Notes: generated by a model from the letters alone, not told the origin. Counted from the first letter of the stretch, positions 1-5,917 are shown. The stretch is 5,954 nucleotides of DNA from Burkholderiales bacterium (GCA_025354075.1 JANXNO010000121.1:1-5954), one strand, 5' to 3'. Made by a program: numbers and translations.

Positions 1-694
1 ACACCGAGCCGTCGGCCGCGATGGCCATGGCACCAGAGGTTGCAGACTTGCCCACCGCAACACCGCTGGGCAAAAAGCTCAGCACGCTGCCGCCGTTAAA
101 ACTAGCGTCAGGGGTGCCGTTGGCGTTGGCGCGCCCCACGCAGAATCGGTAACTACCTGAGCCAAAACATTCGCCAACGTAGGCTATCTTGCCGTCGCCC
201 CGCACGCGCAGCTCACGCACGCGGATCATGCCCGCATTCATCTTGCCGGACACACCGAAGCCGAGGTCTAGCCCGCCGCTGGCGGTGTAGCGCACGAGGC
301 AACTGGACCCGTTACAGCCGCCGCCGACGATGACCTTGCCGTCGGGCATGACGCCGATGGTGAACGGAAAATCCTGTCCACCCCAGTCGATCACCGATTC
401 CCCGCTGGTGGCAAACGTGGTGTCGGTGCTGCCGTTGGCGTTGAGTCGGCGCAAGCAGTAGTCGGCGGCGGCTTGCGAGGTACAGGAACCGACCAGCAGC
501 ATCTTGCCCTCGGGCAACATGGCCATCGCCTGAGCGGTGCTTTGGCTGCCGCCGTTGAGCACGTAGCTGGCGCGGCCACCGCTACCAAAACTCACATCGA
601 GCGCTCCGGCGGCATGGACGCTGGCGCCGAGCAGCAGCGCGCCAAAGGCGGCGACGGTTGCGAAGCGCATGAAAAGGCGGAGGCGATGAATCAT
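1..694 (-). CDS. Secreted delta-60 repeat protein, N-terminal part (runs off the window)
   Basis: The frame is open for 231 codons and leaves the window with no stop, so the C-terminus is missing. The start at 694 is chosen because GAGGA (plus-strand 703-707) lies 8 bases upstream. It also gives a good signal peptide: basic MIHRLRLFMR, a hydrophobic stretch at about residues 11-24, and likely cleavage after ASVHA (residue 28). The mature part shows the delta-60 repeat pattern: LDVSFGSGG (32-40), TDTTFATSG (90-98), LDLGFGVSG (142-150) and PDASFNGG (195-202), 52-58 residues apart. Between them lie strands of the type GK(M/V/I)xxVGxC: 64-71, 120-127 and 169-176. Three units each carry a cysteine pair: C71/C80, C127/C132 and C176/C185. 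Delta-60 repeats occur in large exported bacterial proteins and may fold like a beta-propeller. Biochemical function is unknown; a cell-surface or secreted role is inferred from the signal peptide. The family call is fairly sure, the role is not. Confidence 0.85.
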   Translation of the reverse strand, partial: MIHRLRLFMRFATVAAFGALLLGASVHAAGALDVSFGSGGRASYVLNGGSQSTAQAMAMLPEGKMLLVGSCTSQAAADYCLRRLNANGSTDTTFATSGESVIDWGGQDFPFTIGVMPDGKVIVGGGCNGSSCLVRYTASGGLDLGFGVSGKMNAGMIRVRELRVRGDGKIAYVGECFGSGSYRFCVGRANANGTPDASFNGGSVLSFLPSGVAVGKSATSGAMAIAADGSV

Positions 695-833
695 CTGGGT
701 TTTCCTCGTGAGCGCACGTTGCAATCAACGGTATCCCAACAAAGACGAAGAAAGGCGACAAAACGCGCCAACATCGTCGACAGCTTTATTGTGTGATGGC
801 CATAAACTAGGCTTGGATGCCTATATCGGATTA

Positions 834-868
834 AGTCGATTTATGGCGTTTTATCTCGCTTAGCCCAA
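834..868 (-). promoter_or_regulatory. Candidate promoter of the delta-60 gene, shared motif copy A
   Basis: Read on the minus strand, a -35-like TTGGGC (868-863) is followed by a 17-base spacer, a -10-like CATAAA (845-840) and then directly by TCGACT (839-834). The match to sigma-70 hexamers is only fair (3/6 and 4/6). The call is strengthened because the same elements recur upstream of the neighbouring secreted-protein gene at 4057-4091, with the same 27-base distance between the TWAG/TTGGGC block and the TCGACT block. The implied leader is about 140 bases. Confidence 0.45.
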
Positions 869-923
869 TTACGACGGCGCTTTCAGAGAAAAGCTGATGG
901 TTGATTTAGAACCGCAGCCTTGA

Positions 924-966
924 TCGCTCCTGAAAACCCGCTTGATCGGGTTTTCAGCGCGAGCGA
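924..966 (-). terminator. Stem-loop terminator, probably bidirectional
   Basis: An 11-base perfect inverted repeat, CTGAAAACCCG (930-940) and CGGGTTTTCAG (947-957), encloses a 6-base loop. Outer arms TCGCTC (924-929) and GAGCGA (961-966) extend it past a 3-base bulge. The core has the usual intrinsic-terminator form, a short A run, GC stem and T run on each strand, so it could work in both directions. The T run is only four bases and is not followed by a longer U tract. It lies about 100 bases past the stop of the beta-helix pseudogene, whose transcript it most likely ends. Confidence 0.6.
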
Positions 967-977
967 CACGTTTTCGT

Positions 978-989
978 TGGTCGCGACCA
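978..989. repeat. Perfect 12-base palindrome
   Basis: TGGTCGCGACCA is its own reverse complement and sits between the pseudogene stop and the terminator stem-loop. It could be a protein-binding site or part of the 3' structure of the transcript. Its function is not shown by the sequence. Confidence 0.4.
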
Positions 990-1058
990 CGTCTTGTTTC
1001 ACGCCGTGGGCTGCGTGGTTACCGCAGCTACCGTGGGTACCCTGACTAAGCGATGGCG

Positions 1059-2300
1059 CTAAGGCGCAAAACTCGTTCCGCAGTTAGCGTTCAAATTGTT
1101 GCGTGTGGCGTCCCATTGCGACTGCGAGATCGTGGTGCCGATCACCGCGTTTGCGCTGCTGAAACCAAGCATGGCGCGGATCAGCACCAAGCCCTCCTTC
1201 GTCGGCGACACTAGATTGTCATCGTTCATATCGAGCTTGCAAGGTAGAACCGCCGCCAAAGGCGTCGATTCAAAGGCACCGATGTCGATCGCGGTACCGA
1301 TGACACGCGGGAAACCCGTGCCGCGCTGGTCCGTGGTCGTGGTTGCGGCCACAGCCACGCCGGCGTTGAGCGCAGGGCTGCCTGGTCGCAGCGCATGGGT
1401 GAACGTGCCCGGTACGCCGCCGTTGTAATTGAGCCCTTCCAACTTTGAGTCGACGCCGCAGAGCACGTTGTTGGTGCCGCAAATACTGCCAGGCAGACTG
1501 TTGGTCTCGATGATCGAATTGGAGTAGGCATAGGTCAGACCCGCCGTCGAGTTGTAACCCACTGCAACTGGCCCTGATCCATACTGATACTGCCCGAAAA
1601 TTGAGTTGCGGACGGTGACAGTAGCGCTGTACGTGCTGCCGCCGTACGACGCGACGTCAAACGCGCTGCTGTTTGAACCGTTACGGGCGGAGGTCACGTT
1701 CTCTATCAGCACCTGCAATGAACCCGTCGGTGCTAGCGTGTTGAGGCCAAATGCCGGGCCACCGCCACCCGTTGAATAGTTGCCGGAGAACGTGCTGTTG
1801 CGCACGGTGTAGTTGCCTACCGTCTCAAAGAACAATCCGTATGGCGCATTGGGCGAGCTGTTTCCCGTGAATGACGAATTGATGATCTCGTAATTGCGCC
1901 CCACTGCGTTGGCACGGAGCACAATGCCGGGCGCGAAGCTTTGCGCGTAGTTGTCGCGCACGCGCAAACCAGTCGCGCTGAGGCTGCTGGCCCCCGGATA
2001 CACCGCCGGAACGCTGCCTGAGGACGGCGGGCCAAGCACGGAAAATACGTTGCCGCCACCAGCGACCGTGCCGGCAAACGTCTTGTTGCTGTTGATCAAA
2101 ATATTATTGAGCGTAATGTTGCCGAGGTCGTGCAATTGCGCCGCGCTGTTGCCACCGCTCGCCGCAGTGTTGTCACCGAATACTTCGTTGGCGATGAAAT
2201 CTGCATTGGTCAGCGTGAAATTGGCGCTACAGCCCACTCGCAGCCCGCCGCGGTTTTGCGCAGCTCGGTTCGCCGCAAAAGTGACACTGGTCATGCGCAC
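1059..2300 (-). CDS. C-terminal fragment of the beta-helix gene: choice-of-anchor-Q-like and dockerin-like domains
   Basis: The frame is open from 2423, just after a TGA at 2426-2424. Its first candidate start is GTG 2300, with no ribosome binding site, and meaningful coding continues above it (DSGFNGN, LSILTDTFDVSGN), so 2300 is not a real start. Beta-helix rungs follow: VRMTSVTFAANRA, FTLTNADFIANE, YEIINSSFTGNSS and YTVRNSTFSGNYS. About 1433-1266 encodes the pattern seen in choice-of-anchor-Q proteins: FTHALRPGSPALNAG, TDQRGTGFPRV and AIDIGAFES. The last 60 residues (1241-1062) form a dockerin-like unit. It has a calcium-loop-like D-M-N-D-D-N-L-V-S, then KEGLVLIRAMLGF, and ends in NCGTSFAP. 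Two cysteines flank this unit and may pair. Similar tails occur on other exported proteins of betaproteobacteria. Confidence 0.75.
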   Translation of the reverse strand: MRMTSVTFAANRAAQNRGGLRVGCSANFTLTNADFIANEVFGDNTAASGGNSAAQLHDLGNITLNNILINSNKTFAGTVAGGGNVFSVLGPPSSGSVPAVYPGASSLSATGLRVRDNYAQSFAPGIVLRANAVGRNYEIINSSFTGNSSPNAPYGLFFETVGNYTVRNSTFSGNYSTGGGGPAFGLNTLAPTGSLQVLIENVTSARNGSNSSAFDVASYGGSTYSATVTVRNSIFGQYQYGSGPVAVGYNSTAGLTYAYSNSIIETNSLPGSICGTNNVLCGVDSKLEGLNYNGGVPGTFTHALRPGSPALNAGVAVAATTTTDQRGTGFPRVIGTAIDIGAFESTPLAAVLPCKLDMNDDNLVSPTKEGLVLIRAMLGFSSANAVIGTTISQSQWDATRNNLNANCGTSFAP

Positions 2301-2406
2301 TGACCGCAGTTGACCGAAGTTGCAGTTGCCCGATACGTCAAACGTGTCGGTGAGGATGCTCAGGCCGCCGATGTCCTGCCGTCCAGCGATGTTGCCATTG
2401 AATCCG

Positions 2407-2994
2407 CTATCGGTGGGTGATGGTCACAACTTCATCGACAGGCGTCAGACTTGCGCCCACGGTCGATATCTGGCCCGCGCCCCGACGCAGTAGCGCCGTG
2501 TTGCTCACCACATACGTGCTGCTGAGGGTCACCGTTCCACTGATGTTGTTGATATTGAAGGCGCCATCGTTAGTCGCGGTCGCCGCATTGGAGATAAATC
2601 GAGTATCGCTGATCGTTACGCTGGAGGCATTCTGGACGCGAAGCGCTCCGATCGATTCCGACGAGTTGCCCAAGAAATCGCTGCCAGTAATGGACACCGT
2701 ACCCATCCAAAGGTTGGTCGTGTTACCCAACGCAGCGGCACCGGCCGCGGAGGTTGACACCGCATTGGCCGACCCATGTACCGTACGATTGCCGATGAAC
2801 TGCACGTTCGGCAGCGCGGCATTTGGACGCGCATCGCTGGCAAGCGCCGCGCCCATACCTAGCGCGCCGCCGACAGCGCCCGTATTCAAGTTAGCGTCGC
2901 CATATCCGGACGTTTCACAGTTTTCGAAGATAACGTCAGTTAGCGTCAGCGACTGTCTTGAGAAGATACACGCGCCGCTTGGAGCCAACCGCAA
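2407..2994 (-). CDS. Central fragment of the beta-helix gene
   Basis: This frame of 195 codons has no start of its own with a ribosome binding site (its first near-cognate codon is a TTG at 2994) and no signal peptide, so I read it as the middle of the neighbouring gene and not as an independent one. It carries repeated beta-helix rungs: LTLTDVIFENC, VSITGSDFLGNSS, VTISDTRFISNAA and GTVTLSSTYVVSN. They are spaced irregularly by Asn/Ser/Gly-rich loops. The last native residues are VVTIT; the HR and stop that follow at 2407 come from the 4-base duplication. Confidence 0.65.
   Translation of the reverse strand: MRLAPSGACIFSRQSLTLTDVIFENCETSGYGDANLNTGAVGGALGMGAALASDARPNAALPNVQFIGNRTVHGSANAVSTSAAGAAALGNTTNLWMGTVSITGSDFLGNSSESIGALRVQNASSVTISDTRFISNAATATNDGAFNINNISGTVTLSSTYVVSNTALLRRGAGQISTVGASLTPVDEVVTITHR
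2412..2419. repeat. Tandem GGTG duplication that breaks the beta-helix frame
   Basis: The plus strand reads ATC-GGTG-GGTG-ATGG, or CACC CACC on the coding strand. Deleting one copy turns ITHR-stop into ITDSGFNGN and joins two frames that otherwise end at 2407 and open at 2423. This is the expected product of replication slippage on a four-base unit. Confidence 0.75.
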
Positions 2995-3589
2995 GCGCAG
3001 GATTGCTGGCTGACGGGGTCGGGACAGCGCGCCCTTCCTTGAAGCGCAGGCCGGAAATTGAAACAGGAGTGTCGGTGGCCGATAACGCGTCAGAGATCAG
3101 CAGCGAACGGCGACCGACGCTGCCGGGGCTGAAGCCGCCGCCGCTGATGGTGAGCGCACCGCTTCCGGGCCCGGTGATGGTCAGCGGAGATGAAATGGCG
3201 AGCAGCCAGTTCGGTGGCGAGTTGCTGATGTTGCTGTAGACCGCAGGGGCTTCGCTCATGGTGACCTGCGAAAGCACAATCGTGCCCGCATTAGCCGGGG
3301 CTGTGAAAACTATCGTGTCGGTGCCATTGCCGGGGGTGCAGTTGCCGACGGCGATGTTGCCATTGGCAGCAGCAATTGCCATGCGCAGGGTGCAGTAAGT
3401 CGGCGTGGAAGGTTGCGATAGGGCGGCGTCCGAGAACGTCTGCCCAGCCGCGTTCATAAACACGTCGTCCGCCAGCGAGTTGACGGTAATGATCGCCGCA
3501 GCCGCGACGCTCATCGCCATGACCGTTGTGAGCGCCAAAAGCCGTGCCGCGAGCACGCGCGCGCCGGTATCAAGTCGTTTTTGCATCAT
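2936..3589 (-). CDS. N-terminal fragment of the beta-helix gene: signal peptide and CSLREA-like domain
   Basis: This frame holds 217 residues, of which about the first 200 are native; the last 20 or so, after SNPAL, are out of frame and end at 2936. Residues 1-32 form a signal peptide: basic residues K4, R5, R11 and R16, hydrophobic 17-32, cleavage likely after the AAAA run. Residues 33-95 match a CSLREA-type N-terminus. The order is IITVNSLADD, then C66-TLRMAI in place of CSLREAI, then AAANGN, a second Cys (C84) and GTDTIVF. After that come beta-helix strands such as LTITGPGSGALTISGGG and VSISGLRFKEG. The frame stays open upstream to 3826, but that extension has no signal-like sequence, whereas GAGGGG at 3594-3599 sits 4 bases before ATG 3589 and 7 before ATG 3586. 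The start therefore lies in the MM pair. Confidence 0.75.
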   Translation of the reverse strand: MMQKRLDTGARVLAARLLALTTVMAMSVAAAAIITVNSLADDVFMNAAGQTFSDAALSQPSTPTYCTLRMAIAAANGNIAVGNCTPGNGTDTIVFTAPANAGTIVLSQVTMSEAPAVYSNISNSPPNWLLAISSPLTITGPGSGALTISGGGFSPGSVGRRSLLISDALSATDTPVSISGLRFKEGRAVPTPSASNPALAVGSKRRVYLLKTVADAN

Positions 3590-3607
3590 GTTTCCCCTCG
3601 AAGATAT

Positions 3608-3622
3608 AGCGCACGGTGCGCT
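3608..3622. promoter_or_regulatory. 15-base palindrome just upstream of the beta-helix gene's ribosome binding site
   Basis: AGCGCAC-G-GTGCGCT has perfect 7-base arms around one central base and ends 9 bases before the GAGGGG motif at 3599-3594. It could be an operator, or a 5-base-pair leader hairpin with a 5-base loop. It is too short to name a regulator. Confidence 0.35.
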
Positions 3623-3960
3623 GACCTGGCCGTCATTCCAATTAATTGCCGTCATCGCGATTGTTTGAACTTTTCGTGGTGCAACTAATGGGCATGTCGC
3701 AAATGTAGCGAGATTTATCCTGGGTGAAAAGGGAAGATGCCTACCTGTCCAAGTCGGATCGTCATGCGAAGCGCACTTTGTGAGCGGCGAACTGCGTAAC
3801 AATCGCGCGGTGCCCACCCGACGCATGCCGCCAGCATGAATTTATTGGTAGCGGTGTGCGCTACGAACCTGCGGCTGCACCTCGCAGGGTGTCCAAGACA
3901 GCGCTGTGCAAGCGAGCGAAAGTACCCGCACCGCTAAAGCGACATGCGCCGCACGGCGGG

Positions 3961-3980
3961 TTGATGCGCTATTGATGCGC
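3961..3980. repeat. Direct repeat TTGATGCGC x2 with 11-base period
   Basis: Two identical 9-base copies (3961-3969 and 3972-3980) are separated by TA, so they lie about one helical turn apart on the same face of the DNA. They fall within the leader of the transcript expected from the promoter at 4057-4091. They may be binding half-sites; chance is not excluded. Confidence 0.35.
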
Positions 3981-4056
3981 GTCGTAGACATTTTGCGGAT
4001 ACAGCTTTTGTGCAAAACACTTATGTAATCTGGGCATAAATCACATTTATTGTCAT

Positions 4057-4091
4057 AGTCGACTTTATATTAAAATGCCATCTAAGCCCAA
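4057..4091 (-). promoter_or_regulatory. Candidate promoter of the beta-helix gene, shared motif copy B
   Basis: On the minus strand TTGGGC (4091-4086) is followed by a 16-base spacer, TATAAA (4069-4064, 5/6 to the -10 consensus), one base, then TCGACT (4062-4057). The first block extends to TTGGGCTTAG, against TTGGGCTAAG in the copy at 834-868. The promoter lies about 470 bases above the beta-helix start, so the implied leader is long unless another promoter is used. Confidence 0.5.
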
Positions 4092-4144
4092 GCAAAATGG
4101 TTGTTTAACTGAAAAGTTGTACCACGAAAGGGCCCTGCAAAACT

Positions 4145-5875
4145 TCAATCGCCAAGCACCACACCTTCACGTCGCGGGTCGGCCCCGCCTCGCCAGCGAT
4201 ACACTTTTGCCCTGACGTCGCGTTGAAGGCTGTGCAGGCCGCTGGTGAACTCCATCAGATGGACGGTATGGCCGCGGCGTTCCAGTTCGGGCTTGAGGGC
4301 CTCAAGCACGGTGCCCCGCTCAAGCTCAGTCGGGCCGTTTCTTGATCCGAAATTGGGCAGACTGGCGGCGTCTTGCGGCGACAGCCCCCAGTCCACCATC
4401 GCGATAATGCTTTTTGCGACGTAGTTGATGATCACGCTGCCGCCGGGCGAACCGGTGATGATGAGCGGATGATTTTTTGCGTCGTTCTGGTCGTAAATGA
4501 TCGTGGGTGACATCGACGAGCGGGGGCGCTTTCCGGGCTGCACATTGTTGGCCACGGTTACGTCATTTTCTTTAGGCAGCATTGAAAAATCGGTGAGCTC
4601 ATTGTTGAGCAAAAACCCTCGCACCATCAGCCTCGCGCCGAACTGATCTTCGATGGTGGTGGTCATCGACACGGCGTTGCCATAACGGTCAACAATGGAA
4701 ATATGCGACGTGCTCGGCAGCTCCAGCGACTGGTCGTCAGCCAGTGTTTGCGAATTGCGCGAGACGATGGGCGAACCCGGCTCGGCGCGTCCCATACTCT
4801 GCCGCAGGTCGATCAATTCGCCACGTGATTTGAGGTACTCCGGATCAAGCATGCGCGTGGGTGGTGCGACAAATTTTGGATCGGCGATGTAACGGTTGCG
4901 ATCCGCAAAAGCGAGCCGCCCTGCCTCGGCAATCACGTGCACGCTGTCGGCAGACTTCGGCCCCCACGTTGATAGCGGAAAGCGCTCGACATAAGCAAGG
5001 ATTTGCGCCACCGCCAGTCCGCCGGACGACGGCGGACCCATGCCACACACCCGCAGGCTGCGATAGGTTCCGCACACCGGTTGGCGCTCGATCACGCGAT
5101 AACTGGCGAGATCATCTTCGGTCATGCCGCCGGGGTTCGCGTGCGAGCGCACTGCAGCGACGATGGCTGCTGCAATATCGCCCGAATAAAACGCTGACTC
5201 ACCGCGCGCCGCGATGGCTTTAAGGGTGATCGCGTACGCGGGATTTTTCAGCCGAAAGCCCACTGGGCGCGGCGCACCGCTCGCATCGAAAAAATGGGCG
5301 CGAGCAGCTGGATCAAGCTTTAGAAACCGATCAGCTGAAATCTGCGTGTGCAAGCGGCGGCTGAGCGGGAAGCCCTGCTCGGCGAGCTTGATTGCGGGCT
5401 GAAACAATGTCTTCCACGGCAGCTTGCCGTGTCGCCGGTGCGCCTCCGCCAGCAATGCCACGGTGCCCGGCACGCCGACGCTTTTGCCACCGACTACAGC
5501 ATCGTAGAACTGGAGCGGCAAACCATCGCTGTCGATGAAGAGATCAGGCCGTGCAGCGGCGGGCGCGGTTTCACGTCCGTCGTAGGTGGTGAGCTTGCCC
5601 AAGGCACCCTCGTGAACGAGTAGAAATGCGCCACCGCCCAGCCCGGAGCTTTGCGGTTCGACCAGACCGAGCACGAGCTGCGTGGCGATCATTGCGTCCA
5701 CCGCCGTGCCGCCCTTTTGGAGCATGGCGAAACCGGCGGCAGCCGCGAGCGGATTAGCGGCGGCGACAGCTTGGCGCTTGAAGCTGACGGATTGCTTGTT
5801 GACTAGACCGGAGGCCGCTTCGGGGGCTTGGTCTTGGGCAAAAGCGCTCACTGCGAACCATGCAGCAGCAAGCAA
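4145..5875 (-). CDS. ggt: Gamma-glutamyltransferase (glutathione hydrolase), periplasmic
   Basis: The enzyme removes the gamma-glutamyl group from glutathione and transfers it to water or amino acids. The precursor is exported and cuts itself into two subunits. Numbered from the TTG at 5875 (576 residues), the following are visible: NPLAAAAGFAMLQKGGTAVDA (41-61); PQSSGLGGGAF (74-84); substrate-binding Arg R101 in DGRETAP; and CGMGPPSSGG (277-286). The catalytic Thr T389 is in STSHISIVD and is the cleavage point, leaving a 188-residue small subunit. Also present are LLNNELTDF with D429, RSSMSP with S453/S454, GSPGGS (475-480) and the family ending GGADPRREGVVLGD. The Asn that follows the Thr by 20 residues in the E. 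coli enzyme is Glu409 here. The lid-loop segment between TDFS and KRPRSSM is about five residues shorter than in E. coli. The start is unsure. TTG gives a short signal peptide without positive charge, while the frame stays open upstream (RRTHGFSGFALLAAAW) to the window edge with no ATG or GTG. The true start may lie beyond the window. Confidence 0.93.
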   Translation of the reverse strand: MLAAAWFAVSAFAQDQAPEAASGLVNKQSVSFKRQAVAAANPLAAAAGFAMLQKGGTAVDAMIATQLVLGLVEPQSSGLGGGAFLLVHEGALGKLTTYDGRETAPAAARPDLFIDSDGLPLQFYDAVVGGKSVGVPGTVALLAEAHRRHGKLPWKTLFQPAIKLAEQGFPLSRRLHTQISADRFLKLDPAARAHFFDASGAPRPVGFRLKNPAYAITLKAIAARGESAFYSGDIAAAIVAAVRSHANPGGMTEDDLASYRVIERQPVCGTYRSLRVCGMGPPSSGGLAVAQILAYVERFPLSTWGPKSADSVHVIAEAGRLAFADRNRYIADPKFVAPPTRMLDPEYLKSRGELIDLRQSMGRAEPGSPIVSRNSQTLADDQSLELPSTSHISIVDRYGNAVSMTTTIEDQFGARLMVRGFLLNNELTDFSMLPKENDVTVANNVQPGKRPRSSMSPTIIYDQNDAKNHPLIITGSPGGSVIINYVAKSIIAMVDWGLSPQDAASLPNFGSRNGPTELERGTVLEALKPELERRGHTVHLMEFTSGLHSLQRDVRAKVYRWRGGADPRREGVVLGD

Positions 5876-5917
5876 TGCGAACCCACTGAATCCATGGGTT
5901 CGACGCTCGGTTTGGCC

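Larger units (their letters stand above)
695..1058. other. Non-coding gap between the beta-helix pseudogene and the delta-60 gene
   Basis: No credible gene lies here. A plus-strand frame of 107 codons ending at 796 is the antisense shadow of the delta-60 gene's 5' end. Listed in the direction of minus-strand transcription, the gap holds three inverted repeats just past the pseudogene stop: arms GCTGCG 1010-1015 / CGCAGC 1023-1028, a perfect palindrome at 978-989 and a stem-loop terminator at 924-966. They are followed by a promoter candidate (834-868) and a leader of about 140 bases that ends in a good ribosome binding site. The layout suggests that transcription from upstream ends here and starts afresh for the delta-60 gene. 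Confidence 0.7.
1059..3589 (-). pseudogene. Broken secreted CSLREA / beta-helix / dockerin-like surface protein gene (two frameshifts)
   Basis: Three minus-strand frames that follow one another encode consecutive parts of one protein. 3589 to about 3000 gives the signal peptide, CSLREA-like N-terminus and first beta-helix turns. About 2994 to 2416 gives central beta-helix turns. About 2411 to 1059 gives the remaining turns, a choice-of-anchor-Q-like segment and a dockerin-like tail. Each switch needs one extra base (or 1 mod 3) removed. Taking out 1 and 4 bases leaves 2526 bases, that is 841 residues plus stop. The second break is exactly a tandem duplication of CACC (minus strand) at 2412-2419; without one copy the frame reads VTITDSGFNGN, a normal beta-helix rung. 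Family members are exported proteins with repeated TxTxSxFxxN rungs; substrate or partner is unknown. A likely start is 3589 or, better spaced from GAGGGG (3594-3599), 3586. Decay looks recent, because all domains remain intact. Sequencing error is the alternative, less likely for a 4-base duplication. Confidence 0.8.
3590..4144. other. 555-base non-coding stretch upstream of the beta-helix gene
   Basis: No gene is supported here. A 40-codon minus-strand frame (3837-3715) has no ribosome binding site. The half nearest ggt (4000-4100) is AT-rich and carries the promoter candidate at 4057-4091, only about 54 bases past the ggt stop, with no convincing ggt terminator in between. A short inverted repeat, ATAAAT-CAC-ATTTAT (4036-4050), lies just downstream of the implied transcript start. 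The part nearer the beta-helix gene is GC-rich and holds a direct repeat (3961-3980), a weak hairpin with arms CCTGCG 3868-3873 / CGCAGG 3883-3888, and a palindrome (3608-3622). A second, weak promoter candidate on the minus strand is TTCAAA, 17 bases, ATTAAT (-10 at 3646-3641). Confidence 0.6.

Noticed and set aside
473..796. Plus-strand 107-codon frame
   Set aside because: It lies antisense to the delta-60 signal peptide and first repeat, has no domain pattern, and its last third is intergenic.
2417..3013. Plus-strand 198-codon frame opposite the beta-helix gene
   Set aside because: The minus-strand reading shows repeated beta-helix rungs; the plus-strand protein is a low-information complement with no ribosome binding site. 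The frames at 1096-1428 and 1951-2313 are rejected for the same reason.
2407..3035. Programmed ribosomal frameshifting in the beta-helix gene
   Set aside because: Neither site shows a slippery heptamer with a downstream structure, and the second break is fully explained by a 4-base duplication that normal frameshifting would not bypass.
1059..3589. Internal repeats as a CRISPR array or tandem DNA repeat
   Set aside because: The repetition is at protein level (degenerate beta-helix rungs) with no conserved DNA repeat and no constant spacer length.
3590..3826. Upstream extension of the beta-helix start to 3826
   Set aside because: The extension is open by chance. The GAGGGG site and a clear signal peptide place the start at 3589 or 3586.
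3715..3837. Minus-strand 40-codon frame in the leader (MLAACVGWAPRD...)
   Set aside because: There is no ribosome binding site ahead of it and no recognisable feature, so it is not reported as a gene.
4085..4144. Terminator directly behind ggt
   Set aside because: Only a 4-base stem (AACT-GAAA-AGTT) and a GGGCCC site are visible, with no T run in the right place.
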